Under the pieces are notes generated by a model, which worked only from the letters and a program-made list of their open reading frames with translations, was not told where the DNA came from and made no database searches. A program made the translations under genes and the position numbers. Positions 23,852-33,382 of a DNA stretch of 64,000 nt are shown in pieces (the stretch's first letter is position 1; each line of letters opens with the position of its first letter). Location of the stretch: the NCBI RefSeq assembly GCF_001580455.1, contig NZ_CP010951.1:3931001-3995000 (forward strand), written 5' to 3'. This DNA comes from Ramlibacter tataouinensis (GTDB lineage: Bacteria > Pseudomonadota > Gammaproteobacteria > Burkholderiales > Burkholderiaceae_C).

Positions 23852-26704
23852 ATGAGCGAAACCTCACAGGAAACGGCCCAGGAAAACCACGGGCAAGCCG
23901 AGGCCGACCCGAAGGTCGTGCTGCTGGTGGACGGGTCGAGCTACCTGTACCGCGCCTTCCACGCCATGCCCGACCTGCGCGCGGTGCCCGGCGATCCCAC
24001 CAGCGCGGCGACCGGCGCGATCCGCGGCATGATCAACATGCTGCAAAAGCTGCGCAAGGACGTGCGCGCCGACTACGTGGCCTGCATTTTCGACGCGCCG
24101 GGCAAGACCTTCCGCGACGACATCTATCCCGAGTACAAGGCAACGCGCTCGCCGATGCCGCCGGACCTGCGCGCGCAGATCGAGCCGATTCACGAAGTCG
24201 TGCGCCTGCTCGGATGGAAGGTGCTGAACGTGCCCGGCGTGGAGGCCGACGACGTGATCGGCACGCTCGCCTGCCTGGCGACCGAGCGCGGCTACCACAC
24301 CGTGATCTCCAGCGGCGACAAGGACCTGAGCCAATTGGTCAACGAGCAGGTCATGGTGATCGACACCATGAACGACCGCAAGCGCGACGTCGCCGGCGTG
24401 GAGGCCGAGTTTGGCGTGCCGCCGCGCCAGATGGTGGACTACCAGACCCTGGTGGGCGATTCGGTGGACAACGTGCCCGGCGTGGAGAAGGTCGGCCCGA
24501 AGACGGCGGTGAAGCTGCTGCAGGAATACGGGTCGCTGGACAACCTGATCGCCCGCGCCGGTGAAGTGAAGGGCGCCGTCGGGGACAACCTGCGCAAGGC
24601 GCTGGACTGGCTGCCGAAGGGGCGCGAGATTCTCACGATCAAGAAGGACTGCGACCTGGGCGAGCACATCCACGGGCTGCCTTCGCTGGAAGACATCGCG
24701 GTGGGCAATGGCCAGAACGTCGAGGCGCTGAAGGCCTTCTACGAGCGCTACGGCCTCAAGGGCCTGGTCTCGCAGCTCAGGACCCACGAGGTGCCGCCGG
24801 AGCTGATCGAGGAGCACCGCAACCGCGCCAAGGTGGGGCCCGGCGCGCAGCCCGCGGGACTGTTCGACGAGCCGGACCTGTCGGGCCTGTCGCAGGCCTC
24901 GACGCTGCACTACGACACCATCTTCACCTGGGAGCAGCTGGATGCGTGGATCGCCAAGCTGCAGGTCTCGGAACTCACGGCCATCGACACCGAGACCGAT
25001 TCGCTCGACGAGATGAAGGCCGAGATCATCGGCATCTCCTTCAGCGTCAAGCCCGGCGAGGCGGCCTACATCCCCATGGGCCATCGCTACCACGACGCGC
25101 CCGAGCAACTGCCGCTGGAGGGCGTGCTCGAGAAACTCAAGCCGTGGCTGGAGAACGCAGACAGGAAGAAGCTGGGCCAGCACCTCAAATACGACCGGCA
25201 CGTATTCGCCAACCACGGCATCGAGGTGCGCGGCTACGAGCACGACACCATGCTGCAAAGCTATGTGCTCGAAGTGCACAAGCCGCATGGCCTGGCGAGC
25301 CTGGCGGAGCGCCACCTGGGGCGGACCGGAATCGACTACGAGTCCATTGCCGGAAAAGGCGCGCGACAGATTCCCTTCGCGCAGGTGCCGGTGGACAAGG
25401 CCGCCGAGTATTCCTGCGAGGATTCGGACCAGACACTCGACGTGCACCACGCCCTGTGGCCCAAACTGCAGGCCGACAGCAAGCTCGCCTTCATCTACGA
25501 CCTGGAGATCAAGACCAGCGAAGTGCTGTTCTGCGTGGAGCGCAACGGCGTGCTGATCGACGGGCCCATGCTGTCCAGGCAAAGCACCGAGCTGGCCCAG
25601 CGCATGCTGCAACTCGAACGGGAGGCGCACGAACTGGCGGGCCAGCCCTTCAACCTGGGCTCGCCCAAGCAGATCGGCGAGATCCTGTTCACCAAGCTCG
25701 GGCTGCCCGTCACCAAGAAGACCGCCAGCGGCGTGCCCAGCACCGACGAAGAAGTGCTGGAGAAGCTGGCCGATGACTACCCGCTGCCGGCCAAGCTGCT
25801 GGAACATCGCGGGCTGTCCAAACTGAAGGGCACCTACACCGACAAGCTGCCGCAGATGGCCGACGCCAAGACCGGCCGGGTGCACACGCACTACGCGCAG
25901 GCGGTGGCGATCACCGGAAGGCTGTCGAGCAACGACCCCAACCTGCAGAACATCCCGGTGAAGACGGCCGAAGGTCGCCGCATCCGCGAAGCCTTCATCG
26001 CGCCGCCGGGCCACCGCATCGCCAGCGCCGACTACAGCCAGATCGAGCTGCGCATCATGGCCCACCTGTCGGGCGACGAGGCGCTGCAGCGCGCCTTCCG
26101 CGAGGGCATGGACGTGCACCGGGCGACCGCGTCGGAAGTGTTCGGCGTCACGCCGCAGGACGTGAACAGCGAGCAGCGGCGCTACGCCAAGGTGATCAAC
26201 TTCGGGCTGATCTACGGCATGAGCAGCTTCGGGCTGGCGCGCAACCTGGGCATCGACAACACCGCGGCCAAGAACTACATCCAGCGCTATTTCGAGCGCT
26301 ACCCGGGCGTGAAGAACTACATGGACCAGACCCGCCTGTCGGCCAAGAGCAAGGGCTACGTGGAGACCGTGTTCGGCCGGCGGCTGTACCTGCCCGAGAT
26401 CAATTCACCCAACGGCCCGCGCCGCGGCGGCGCCGAACGCCAGGCGATCAACGCGCCCATGCAGGGCACGGCCGCCGACTTGATCAAGCTGGCCATGATC
26501 CGCATGCAGGAGGTGCTGGACGCCCAGGACCGCCGCACGAAGATGGTCATGCAGGTGCACGACGAACTGGTGTTCGAGGTGCCCGAGGACGAGGTCGAGT
26601 GGGTGAAGGCTGAGGTTCCGAACATCATGGCGAATGCCGCGGAATTGAAGGTGCCGCTGCTGGCCGAGATCGGGGTGGGGAGCAACTGGGAGGAGGCGCA
26701 CTGA
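23852..26704 (+). CDS. polA: DNA polymerase I
   Basis: 950 residues with all three domains. Residues about 20-310 are the 5'-3' exonuclease (LLVDGSSYLYRAFHA, VEADDVIGTLA, TLVGDSVDNVPGVEKVGPKT). Residues about 345-545 are the 3'-5' proofreading domain, which looks active because AIDTETDSLDEM keeps the metal-binding acidic pair and YSCEDSDQT the third. The rest is the polymerase: SADYSQIELRIMAHLSGD (motif A), RRYAKVINFGLIYGMSSFG (finger O-helix) and MQVHDELVFEVPEDE (motif C). It fills gaps in repair and removes RNA primers. Monocistronic, divergent from the DUF2782-thrB operon. Confidence 0.97.
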   Translation: MSETSQETAQENHGQAEADPKVVLLVDGSSYLYRAFHAMPDLRAVPGDPTSAATGAIRGMINMLQKLRKDVRADYVACIFDAPGKTFRDDIYPEYKATRSPMPPDLRAQIEPIHEVVRLLGWKVLNVPGVEADDVIGTLACLATERGYHTVISSGDKDLSQLVNEQVMVIDTMNDRKRDVAGVEAEFGVPPRQMVDYQTLVGDSVDNVPGVEKVGPKTAVKLLQEYGSLDNLIARAGEVKGAVGDNLRKALDWLPKGREILTIKKDCDLGEHIHGLPSLEDIAVGNGQNVEALKAFYERYGLKGLVSQLRTHEVPPELIEEHRNRAKVGPGAQPAGLFDEPDLSGLSQASTLHYDTIFTWEQLDAWIAKLQVSELTAIDTETDSLDEMKAEIIGISFSVKPGEAAYIPMGHRYHDAPEQLPLEGVLEKLKPWLENADRKKLGQHLKYDRHVFANHGIEVRGYEHDTMLQSYVLEVHKPHGLASLAERHLGRTGIDYESIAGKGARQIPFAQVPVDKAAEYSCEDSDQTLDVHHALWPKLQADSKLAFIYDLEIKTSEVLFCVERNGVLIDGPMLSRQSTELAQRMLQLEREAHELAGQPFNLGSPKQIGEILFTKLGLPVTKKTASGVPSTDEEVLEKLADDYPLPAKLLEHRGLSKLKGTYTDKLPQMADAKTGRVHTHYAQAVAITGRLSSNDPNLQNIPVKTAEGRRIREAFIAPPGHRIASADYSQIELRIMAHLSGDEALQRAFREGMDVHRATASEVFGVTPQDVNSEQRRYAKVINFGLIYGMSSFGLARNLGIDNTAAKNYIQRYFERYPGVKNYMDQTRLSAKSKGYVETVFGRRLYLPEINSPNGPRRGGAERQAINAPMQGTAADLIKLAMIRMQEVLDAQDRRTKMVMQVHDELVFEVPEDEVEWVKAEVPNIMANAAELKVPLLAEIGVGSNWEEAH

Positions 26705-26766
26705 ACCATCTCCGCGTCCGGCAGAGTTCCAGGAGAGACGTACCGTAGGGTGCGTTGAGTCCAAGT

Positions 26767-28605
26767 TCAATCCTCCACCCGCCTGTCCCCGGCCGGCGTT
26801 ATCCGGCTCTGGACTCTCGCGTGCAGTTCAGAATACAGGGCCTCCGGGCTCGTCTTTGCAGTTCGTGCCGCACTGGCTGCGGTGGCATGTGCCCCGGCCA
26901 GAAGGGCATCCAGCTGGCCACGGTCCAGTTCAGCCCATGAAAACAGCCCAACGCTGCGGGTGCAACAGTCACTACCCAACACCAGGGCCAGCCCGTAGTC
27001 CTCGGCAAACGGCATGGCAAGCGGCTGTGCGAACGACGGCTCGTTGATTCCGAATCTCCTCCAGTCCAAGGCGGAGAAGTGGGCGCCGAATCGGCTGACG
27101 ATGGCCATACGCTGTTCCCGGATGACCGGGCATTCGAAGGCGCGGGTGAGGACAAGAGCGCTCACGATGTCCTGGTCGAGCGAAGATAGTTGCCAGTTGT
27201 TGTTGAGGCGGATGTGCAGGATCTCGTGCGTTCCCCGGGTGTAGATAGTGAAGCCGCCGCAGGCCGGGTATCGGCGGGCGACCGGGGTATCCACATAGCC
27301 AGCCTCCATCAGGCGCAGCTTCAGGTAAAAATCATCGTTGTAATGAGCGCTGATGACCAGGGGACGCTCAGAAACAACGAGCTGGCTCACGAGGGCATCG
27401 ACTCGCTGCATGGACTGTTTGGTCGCGTCCTGCCAGCGCCATGCAACGATCGGCATGTAGAGGCGCCCGGTCATGGCCTGAGGCCCGTCACGCAGAATCA
27501 CTGCCGTAGGCGGAAACATCAGCGCGTACAACAGCAGTGCGATCCATACCCAGCGTACTCGAGGCGCAATTCCCGTGTTGGCTTTTCGATGGTCAAGCAT
27601 CCAGCGCAATCCGCGCTCTGCGTGCAGACAGATGACGGGCGCCAGCAGCGGAAACATGTAGCGAATCTGATGACCAGTGTTCATCGCATAAATCGTGAGA
27701 AGCACCGGATAAGCGACAAGGGTCAGTGGATACCAGAATCGTTGGCCTCGTATCAGGTCCCGAAGATCGGGGATAGCCCCGATGATCATGTGCAGGGGCG
27801 TGAGGATGCCGAAGAAGTAAATGGCGGGCATGACGTAGATGCTGGCCATCCATCGCTTCGACAGTTGACTGAACTCCTGTGCGATCCGAATGGCGTCGAA
27901 CATTGAGGCGCCCGTAAGCAGGAAGAAGGCGCCGAGAAGCAGCAGCAAGCCGGCGGAGAATGCAACGGCACGTCGGGCCAGGTGCGGGATCGACGGGGAA
28001 TCGTGGAACGCCAAACCGGCGATGAAGGGAAGTGCGAATACTGCGTCGAGGCGGCAGAGTATCGCCATGCCGAAAAGCGTGCCGCTCGCGCCATAGCGCA
28101 GGACACTCGTGCGCGGCCCTGCAACAGCCATTGCGAGGCAGGCGAAAGCCGCAGAAACAATGTTGTCGTTGAAGAAGAAAGCGGTTTCGACAATGCCGGG
28201 TGTGAGCAACAGGCAAGCAAGTGCCAGTCGCATGTCCGCGCGACCTCGATCCCGCGCGAAGCGGACTGACGATGCAAGCACGATGAGAAGGCTGGCGATG
28301 TTCAAGATCCGGAACCCGGCATCGCCGCCGACGCCGAAGAAACGATCGATCGCATGGAGCAGTCCACTCACACCCTGCCGTGTATAGAAGATGAATTCGG
28401 TCAAGGCGGGCTGGTACGAGTCATGCCGCTCGATTCCGAACGAGCCCATGGCCAAGGCGATGGATTGGATCTGTGCAGAGAAGCCCTCGGGATGCACGGC
28501 CGTGAAGGCCGGAGCGATCAGGTACAGGCCGAGCGTTGCCAGCACAATCGTGCTGGTGGAAACGTAGGGCGCTTTCAGTGCCGGCGCATGCGCGCTGTTG
28601 TTCAT
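26767..28605 (-). CDS. Multi-pass membrane protein, GT-C-like
   Basis: 612 residues with about 10-11 transmembrane segments in the first 380 residues and a soluble C-terminal domain. A first loop with HPEGFSAQIQSIA and ERHDSYQPALTEF, later FFFNDNIVSAAFA and a NTGHQIRYMFPLLAP segment, resembles PMT/ArnT-type proteins that work on the outer face of the inner membrane. No DxD-type motif is decisive. It ends the six-gene island and overlaps the HAD gene start by 4 bases. Base composition is lower in GC than polA next door. Likely a lipid-linked sugar transferase, acceptor unknown. Confidence 0.6.
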   Translation of the reverse strand: MNNSAHAPALKAPYVSTSTIVLATLGLYLIAPAFTAVHPEGFSAQIQSIALAMGSFGIERHDSYQPALTEFIFYTRQGVSGLLHAIDRFFGVGGDAGFRILNIASLLIVLASSVRFARDRGRADMRLALACLLLTPGIVETAFFFNDNIVSAAFACLAMAVAGPRTSVLRYGASGTLFGMAILCRLDAVFALPFIAGLAFHDSPSIPHLARRAVAFSAGLLLLLGAFFLLTGASMFDAIRIAQEFSQLSKRWMASIYVMPAIYFFGILTPLHMIIGAIPDLRDLIRGQRFWYPLTLVAYPVLLTIYAMNTGHQIRYMFPLLAPVICLHAERGLRWMLDHRKANTGIAPRVRWVWIALLLYALMFPPTAVILRDGPQAMTGRLYMPIVAWRWQDATKQSMQRVDALVSQLVVSERPLVISAHYNDDFYLKLRLMEAGYVDTPVARRYPACGGFTIYTRGTHEILHIRLNNNWQLSSLDQDIVSALVLTRAFECPVIREQRMAIVSRFGAHFSALDWRRFGINEPSFAQPLAMPFAEDYGLALVLGSDCCTRSVGLFSWAELDRGQLDALLAGAHATAASAARTAKTSPEALYSELHARVQSRITPAGDRRVED

Positions 28606-29171
28606 ACAAGGATGGAAGTCAGGCGCAGCACCAGGGCACCAAAGTCAAGGGCGCTCGCAATGCCGGCGTCTGAATCTTCGATAACAATGCAGTTTGCCGG
28701 CTCGACGCCCAACTGGAGAGCGGCCAGTTGGTAGGCATCCGGCGCCGGCTTGTGTCTCGGCACGTCGTCTCCAGTGACGATGATGTCAAACAGGTCCGTC
28801 AGGCCCAAGTGGTGCAGCACCGCGTATGCATTTGCAGCGGAAGCGCTCGTGACCAGAGCCGCCATGCACGCGGGAGAACGCAGCCGCAACAAGGCGATCA
28901 GTGCCGTGTTGGGAACCAGGCGGTCGAAGCTGCGGGCATAGATGGAGGCCTTGCGGTCGGCAATGGTCCGGGGTTCCGCGGCGATGCCGGCCTCGGCCAG
29001 CATTTCGGGCAGGAACTGGCGCCAATTCCGGCCTGCGGCGCGGGCTTCGAATTCCTCGCGCGATATCGTGAGCCCAACCTCGGCCAGCGACTGCGCATAC
29101 GCGTGATAGTTTGCACTCGCCGTTTCAACCAGGGTGCCATCCAAATCCACCAGCAGAGCTTGCGGCTTCAT
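28602..29171 (-). CDS. HAD hydrolase, beta-phosphoglucomutase-like
   Basis: 189 residues. HAD motif I is LLVDLDGTLVETASAN at the N-terminus, motif II LVTSASAANAYA, motif III the Lys of DDVPRHKPAPDAY and motif IV VIEDSDAGIASA. The helical cap (about residues 15-85) is that of the phosphoglucomutase/phosphatase branch. It overlaps both neighbours by 4 bases. In the island it sits with a nucleotidyltransferase and a kinase-like domain, so a sugar-phosphate phosphatase making a nucleotide-activated sugar is the most economical reading. Confidence 0.82.
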   Translation of the reverse strand: MKPQALLVDLDGTLVETASANYHAYAQSLAEVGLTISREEFEARAAGRNWRQFLPEMLAEAGIAAEPRTIADRKASIYARSFDRLVPNTALIALLRLRSPACMAALVTSASAANAYAVLHHLGLTDLFDIIVTGDDVPRHKPAPDAYQLAALQLGVEPANCIVIEDSDAGIASALDFGALVLRLTSILV

Positions 29172-31078
29172 GAAGGATATGCCTCCACGTAACGTTTGAG
29201 CAGGTAGCTGGTGCCGGCGAAGAGGGCCATGCCCGACTGTTCGGGATTCTGTCGGATTCGATAGGGCATCAATCGCAAGTAATTGATGATTTCGTGAAAG
29301 TAGACTTCCCGCAGAACCGACTCTCCCCAGTGACTGACGATGAAACGCTCCAAGTCGCTGTGCAGATCGCAGTACTGTTGCGATCGAATGAACGGAAGCC
29401 TGATGCAGGGGCCGTCGACGACGGTTGAGCGGCTGCGACTCAGGGTCTCATAACCGAGATGCAGGGACTGCATCAGCTTGGCGTAGTCGATCAGCGGACT
29501 GTCGAAAACATTGACCGGGTTGGGATCGATCAGATAGAAATTTTCTTGGTGATCCGGCGCAGCGATGATGTTCTCAATCGTGAGATCGCCGTGGATGGTC
29601 GACACTCTGTGACCCTTGACCTGTGATGAGAGCCATTCGATGTCGGTCAGCTTCTTCCAGTCTTCTATGCGGTAAGGCACTCCGTTGATTTCGTACTCCC
29701 GGTGCGGGAAGACGCCAAGTACGAACCGCAGGATGGCCTTGGCATTCCTGATCGTCTTTTGATCGAGGTAGGCGCGTATGCATTCGGGGGAGGCATTCCC
29801 AGCGGCTTTCTGCTCATGGAATTGCGCCATGCGGTGCAGCAGCGTTTCGAGAATCTGTGCGCTCGCTTTCCGGTCCGAGGTATGGATCGTGTCGTAGAAA
29901 TCACAGGCGCGGTTCACCACAGGCATGTCGTACTGGAAAAAGTCATCGCCTTCCCTGGCCGCAAGCACATCGACCAAAGGCAGCACGCCGTCGCGATTGG
30001 CGGCTAGCCATTGGCGCTGCACTTTCAGTTTTCTACCGGCATCGCCTGCAGCGAACTTGCGGATCTTCAGGTATCCGCCGGATTCCACCAAAGCCGTCAC
30101 CGCGTCCGATCCGCCGTGGAACAGTTTGTGGATGACGGCGTCATCGACGCCAAGCAGGCCGAACTGCCGGATGACCAAACGGTCACCGGCGAACAGCGAC
30201 GTGAGAAAGGTGTCGAACTCGCCGTCGGACTTGAACTTCTGCCGCGTGGAGCCGGGGGCCTGGGTCGGCGTCTCGCGTTTGCGCATCCAGGAACCCAGTG
30301 CGCTGACGGCGCCCGACCAATGATTGAGGATGCCGTAAGTGACAACGCCGATCACGGGCAGCCCAGTAAAGATCATGAGCGCCATGGCGTCGGCCGGCAG
30401 GATGATCTTCGTGCCGTCCCAGGTCGGCAGCAAGGGGCTGCCAAGAAGGGCTTGGAGCGTGGCATCGAATGGGCTTTCGATGGCGAGGCTCAACACGTAG
30501 TACGAGAGCAAGTACGCGCACCACATGCCGACGGTCATTCGGAGGACGCGAGATCGAACGAGAACTCGACTGGTCACCAGTTCGCTGAAGCCCCAAGCAA
30601 AGTCGACCAAACCGAGCCTGATCGCCGGATTGAAGACCGAGAAGAGTTTCCAGAGCGCGTAGCGGGCGTTGACTGCGCGGCGTACGATCAGTGCGATCAC
30701 TAGGAGAGCCGCCGCCACTGCGGCCAGCGAATACGCGAGGCCCGAAAGGTCGTAGCGGCCGCCGCTGCAAACCGTTATCACCATGGCGATCAGCGAAACA
30801 GCAATCACATCGCTGAAGCGCTCCGCTGCGACGCTTGCAGCCACACGCGTGAACGGGGCCTTCTCGCGGCTGCTGACCCAGGCGATGCGCACTACCTCGC
30901 CGATGCGCAGCGGCAGTAGAGTGTTGAAGATATAGCCGAGCGAAAGACCCATCAGCAAGCTGTACCGCCGGCCTATGCCCGCCGGGGGTAGCAGCATGTC
31001 CCAGCGTCTCGCTCGCGCTGCGTGCGCGAGAAAGAGGAGCGCGGCCGCGAGCAGGAAGGTGGCGTCGTGCCGGGACAT
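29168..31078 (-). CDS. Fusion: LPG-synthase-type flippase plus phosphotransferase domain
   Basis: 636 residues in two parts. Residues about 1-290 have seven or eight membrane segments with LGYIFNTLLPLRIGEVVRIAW and RVAASVAAERFSDVIAVSL, the signature of the lysylphosphatidylglycerol synthase transmembrane / UPF0104 family. Residues about 310-636 form a soluble aminoglycoside-phosphotransferase-like kinase: VSTIHGDLTIENIIAAP is the catalytic loop and FYLIDPNPVNVF the metal loop. The kinase ATP-binding Lys is plausibly in GYLKIRKF. I know no characterised protein with this pairing. The kinase should face the cytoplasm and could phosphorylate a sugar or alcohol, with the membrane half moving a lipid. 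Overlaps the HAD gene. Confidence 0.75.
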   Translation of the reverse strand: MSRHDATFLLAAALLFLAHAARARRWDMLLPPAGIGRRYSLLMGLSLGYIFNTLLPLRIGEVVRIAWVSSREKAPFTRVAASVAAERFSDVIAVSLIAMVITVCSGGRYDLSGLAYSLAAVAAALLVIALIVRRAVNARYALWKLFSVFNPAIRLGLVDFAWGFSELVTSRVLVRSRVLRMTVGMWCAYLLSYYVLSLAIESPFDATLQALLGSPLLPTWDGTKIILPADAMALMIFTGLPVIGVVTYGILNHWSGAVSALGSWMRKRETPTQAPGSTRQKFKSDGEFDTFLTSLFAGDRLVIRQFGLLGVDDAVIHKLFHGGSDAVTALVESGGYLKIRKFAAGDAGRKLKVQRQWLAANRDGVLPLVDVLAAREGDDFFQYDMPVVNRACDFYDTIHTSDRKASAQILETLLHRMAQFHEQKAAGNASPECIRAYLDQKTIRNAKAILRFVLGVFPHREYEINGVPYRIEDWKKLTDIEWLSSQVKGHRVSTIHGDLTIENIIAAPDHQENFYLIDPNPVNVFDSPLIDYAKLMQSLHLGYETLSRSRSTVVDGPCIRLPFIRSQQYCDLHSDLERFIVSHWGESVLREVYFHEIINYLRLMPYRIRQNPEQSGMALFAGTSYLLKRYVEAYPS

Positions 31079-31090
31079 GGTTCGCAGTCG

Positions 31091-31831
31091 CTACGTGAAG
31101 GCGCGGGCGAGGTCGTCGGCTGGAACGCGGCTGTATTCGTCAGGCGTGCCGAAGGTCCAGTGCCGCCCCAGGTCAGCTTTGACCATGCGCTGCCCGCGTT
31201 GGGCCAACCCATTGCAGATCCCGCTCATGAACAGTTCGTGGTAAGGGCATTGCGCCCGGTACGTCTCGAATTCGTCGAGAAACAGTGCTGCATCTGCGAA
31301 GAGGTAGCAGCCCGCGATTGCATGCGGACTCACGACACGCTTTTCCACCGTACCGATCACGAAACCCGCGTCATCCAGTGCTGCGTATGAATACGAAGGG
31401 TCGTTGGAGCGGAAGCACAGCAGAGCCGCGGAAATGTCTCCGCAACCCAGTCGCCGCGCCAGGTCTGGAAGTGCACTGCCGTCGAAGGCATGGTCGCAGT
31501 CATTGATGGCCACCGGACCGGCGCCGGCGAGTTGGCGCAGGCCGAGCATCGCCGTCTCGGCGGCTCCGGCGGTGACATCGGGGACGCGTACGATTGTCGC
31601 ATCCGGGTAGAAGGAGAGAACTCGTGCGTCCATGTCGAACTTCGTGCAGTGTTCGTCCAGGACGACGAATACCGATTTTCGCAACGGCACGCAGCGGCGC
31701 ACGCTTTCCACCGCCCACCAGAAGAAGGGCTTGCCAGCGATTTCAATCAGAGGTTTCGGCATGCCCATCGTGGCGAACCGCGATCCCCGCCCCGCCATCG
31801 GCATGATCAGTGCGAAGTCGTCCATGACCAT
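31091..31831 (-). CDS. Sugar-phosphate nucleotidyltransferase
   Basis: 246 residues. The nucleotide-binding loop ALIMPMAGRGSRFATMGMPKP opens the protein (split in description: GRGSRF is the G-rich turn and the Lys of PKPL the pyrophosphate contact). INDCDHAFDG (about residue 115) supplies the metal-binding Asp. The chain is short and ends without a hexapeptide-repeat acyltransferase domain. It should couple a phosphorylated small molecule to a nucleoside monophosphate from NTP. Together with the kinase-like domain and HAD phosphatase in the next two genes it makes a possible activation pathway. Which nucleotide or sugar is used is not readable. ATGs at 31831 and 31825 are both possible starts. 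Confidence 0.82.
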   Translation of the reverse strand: MVMDDFALIMPMAGRGSRFATMGMPKPLIEIAGKPFFWWAVESVRRCVPLRKSVFVVLDEHCTKFDMDARVLSFYPDATIVRVPDVTAGAAETAMLGLRQLAGAGPVAINDCDHAFDGSALPDLARRLGCGDISAALLCFRSNDPSYSYAALDDAGFVIGTVEKRVVSPHAIAGCYLFADAALFLDEFETYRAQCPYHELFMSGICNGLAQRGQRMVKADLGRHWTFGTPDEYSRVPADDLARAFT

Positions 31832-31849
31832 GTCTTGATGGTGGCACGA

Positions 31850-32659
31850 CTACGTGGGGAGCGCGCCACCGACCTGCGCCACCACGTTAAACCGATAGGC
31901 GTGCCGCGGCATGTCACGATGGTCGATCCTGCGGAAATCGGTGCGACGCAGCAGGTATTCCGTCAGGATGCCCAAAGTCTTGAGCGCCTGCGAAAACAAC
32001 CTGACGTTCGACACCTGGTCATCCTCACGCCAACTGATTGGAAAGAAGTTGATCGACAGGCGATCGTCGATCATGCCGAGCAACAGGTAGACATTGAAGC
32101 AAAGGTCGTCGGAGTGGCGATCGACTTTCCGATCTCCGATGACCCGCGGACCGAAGATGTTCAGGCCCGATCCGAGGTCCAGCACCTTGGCGGCCGATAC
32201 AGTCGACGCCAGCAGGTTCATTGCCCGGTTACCGACGATGCGCAACCTCGAATAGCCGAGAAGTTTCGATTTCGTCATGAAACGGGCGCCCAGGCACGCG
32301 TCATGTTGCCGGTGCAGACCTGCGTCCAGCACGCACAGGAGATCGGCGATATGCCCTTGGTCATCGCCATGCAACACCACGACATGGCTGTAGCCCTTCG
32401 CCGCGGCGTATGCAAATGCGGCCTTGTGAGAGCCTCCGAGGTTGTAGTTCTCCCAGTTGCGGGCCAAGCACGCGCGAATCCCCCGCAGTTCCTTCAGCGC
32501 CGCCGCGGCGACCTCGAGCGTCCGGTCCTTGCTGCCGTTGTCGAGGACCAGGATTTCCTCGAAGCGGGCGGCGATGCCCGGCGTGAACTGGCGCAGAACG
32601 CGAGCGATCTGCCTTTCGCAGTTGTAGCAAGGGATCAGGATCAGCAGTCGCTCGTTCAT
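31850..32659 (-). CDS. Glycosyltransferase family 2 (polyprenyl-P-sugar synthase type)
   Basis: 269 residues. GT-A fold with LLILIPCYNCERQIARVL, VLDNGSKDRT, HGDDQGHIADLL (the DxD-like acidic cluster) and LGARFMTKSKL followed by DLGSGLNIFGP. This order matches dolichol-phosphate-mannose/GtrB synthases but the usual C-terminal membrane helices are missing. Its start overlaps the GtrA stop by 4 bases. A GT2 with GtrA is the standard pair that charges polyprenyl phosphate with a hexose and carries it across the membrane. Confidence 0.85.
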   Translation of the reverse strand: MNERLLILIPCYNCERQIARVLRQFTPGIAARFEEILVLDNGSKDRTLEVAAAALKELRGIRACLARNWENYNLGGSHKAAFAYAAAKGYSHVVVLHGDDQGHIADLLCVLDAGLHRQHDACLGARFMTKSKLLGYSRLRIVGNRAMNLLASTVSAAKVLDLGSGLNIFGPRVIGDRKVDRHSDDLCFNVYLLLGMIDDRLSINFFPISWREDDQVSNVRLFSQALKTLGILTEYLLRRTDFRRIDHRDMPRHAYRFNVVAQVGGALPT

Positions 32660-33150
32660 GTCGGTTCACCTGCGATCCGGAACTTCGATTCCGACGTGAG
32701 GCGCGCCGCAAGAAAATTCATGAACAGTTGCGGCGGTGTCATGATCAGCTTCGCCGTCGCTGCGATCACGGCCGCTGATGGGGTGACTACTCCCAGATCC
32801 CCGCAAAGCATGGGGAGGTACTGCGCGACGTACCGGATGGCGACCGAGGCCAGCAGGACGACGGAGAGGCTGTAGGTGAAGTAAAGGCCGACGCGTCGAA
32901 GCATTGCGCCGGGAGCGGACTGGAAGATGGTTTGCCGTGAAATGAGGAACACCGCGACGGCAGCCATGCAAGAGCTGATGAGGTTGGAGCTAGCGATAGG
33001 GATGTCAAATGCACCGACGAGGAGAAGAAGAAGTGCGAAGTCCAGGAGCCAGCCGGCACCGGAAATTCCTGTGAACTTTAGGAATCGGATGATTCGCAAT
33101 CGAGTCTTTCTCGTAGGCCTCGGGGAGCCGGGTGCGATCGCGGATCGCAT
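32656..33150 (-). CDS. GtrA family membrane protein
   Basis: Up to 164 residues with four membrane segments: RFLKFTGISGAGWLLDFALL, SNLISSCMAAVAVFLIS, LYFTYSLSVVLLASVAIRY and a last one near AKLIMTPPQLFMNFLAARL. The start is uncertain. The ATG at 33150 has an AAAGGG touching it, too close for a normal ribosome site, and an internal TTG near RLRIIRF is possible. First gene of the 26767-33150 island. Not close in sequence to the other GtrA in this window (18750-19178). Confidence 0.8.
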   Translation of the reverse strand: MRSAIAPGSPRPTRKTRLRIIRFLKFTGISGAGWLLDFALLLLLVGAFDIPIASSNLISSCMAAVAVFLISRQTIFQSAPGAMLRRVGLYFTYSLSVVLLASVAIRYVAQYLPMLCGDLGVVTPSAAVIAATAKLIMTPPQLFMNFLAARLTSESKFRIAGEPT

Positions 33151-33382
33151 CCCTTTGGGAATTTCTGGAAGGGTGCAATTCCGCCCGTCATTTCAAAAGG
33201 TATAAAGATCCCTAAATTTGCAAGCGATTTCTACTAGGGACTCAGGACGAGGCCTGCGAGGCTCATGGCAGGTGACGTCCCGGATGAGGTGAGCCACTGA
33301 TCCGCTCCTCCAATCGGAGGCGGATCTGGACGCGACCGTTAGGGATGGGTGGTCGGCCGTAGGAGGCGAGGGAAAGGAAGCC
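33151..33382. other. Intergenic region, AT-rich start of the island
   Basis: 232 bases. The part at 33180-33235 is the most AT-rich non-coding stretch in the neighbourhood and contains TTGCAA and TATACC on the reverse strand, but only 13 bases apart, too few for a normal promoter spacer. It is the likely place for the island promoter. No repeat ends or tRNA remnants are visible. Confidence 0.35.

Noticed and set aside
23864..26119. 751-codon reverse-strand frame inside polA
   Set aside because: Antisense of a fully conserved polymerase I gene; composition is an artefact of high GC third positions. Same reasoning for the large frames opposite uvrD (12492-13991), the helicase (54687-56693) and the Hsp70 genes.
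33180..33235. Sigma-70 promoter TTGCAA / TATACC before the island
   Set aside because: Spacer is only 13 bases; no alternative -35 within 16-18 bases of the -10-like box.
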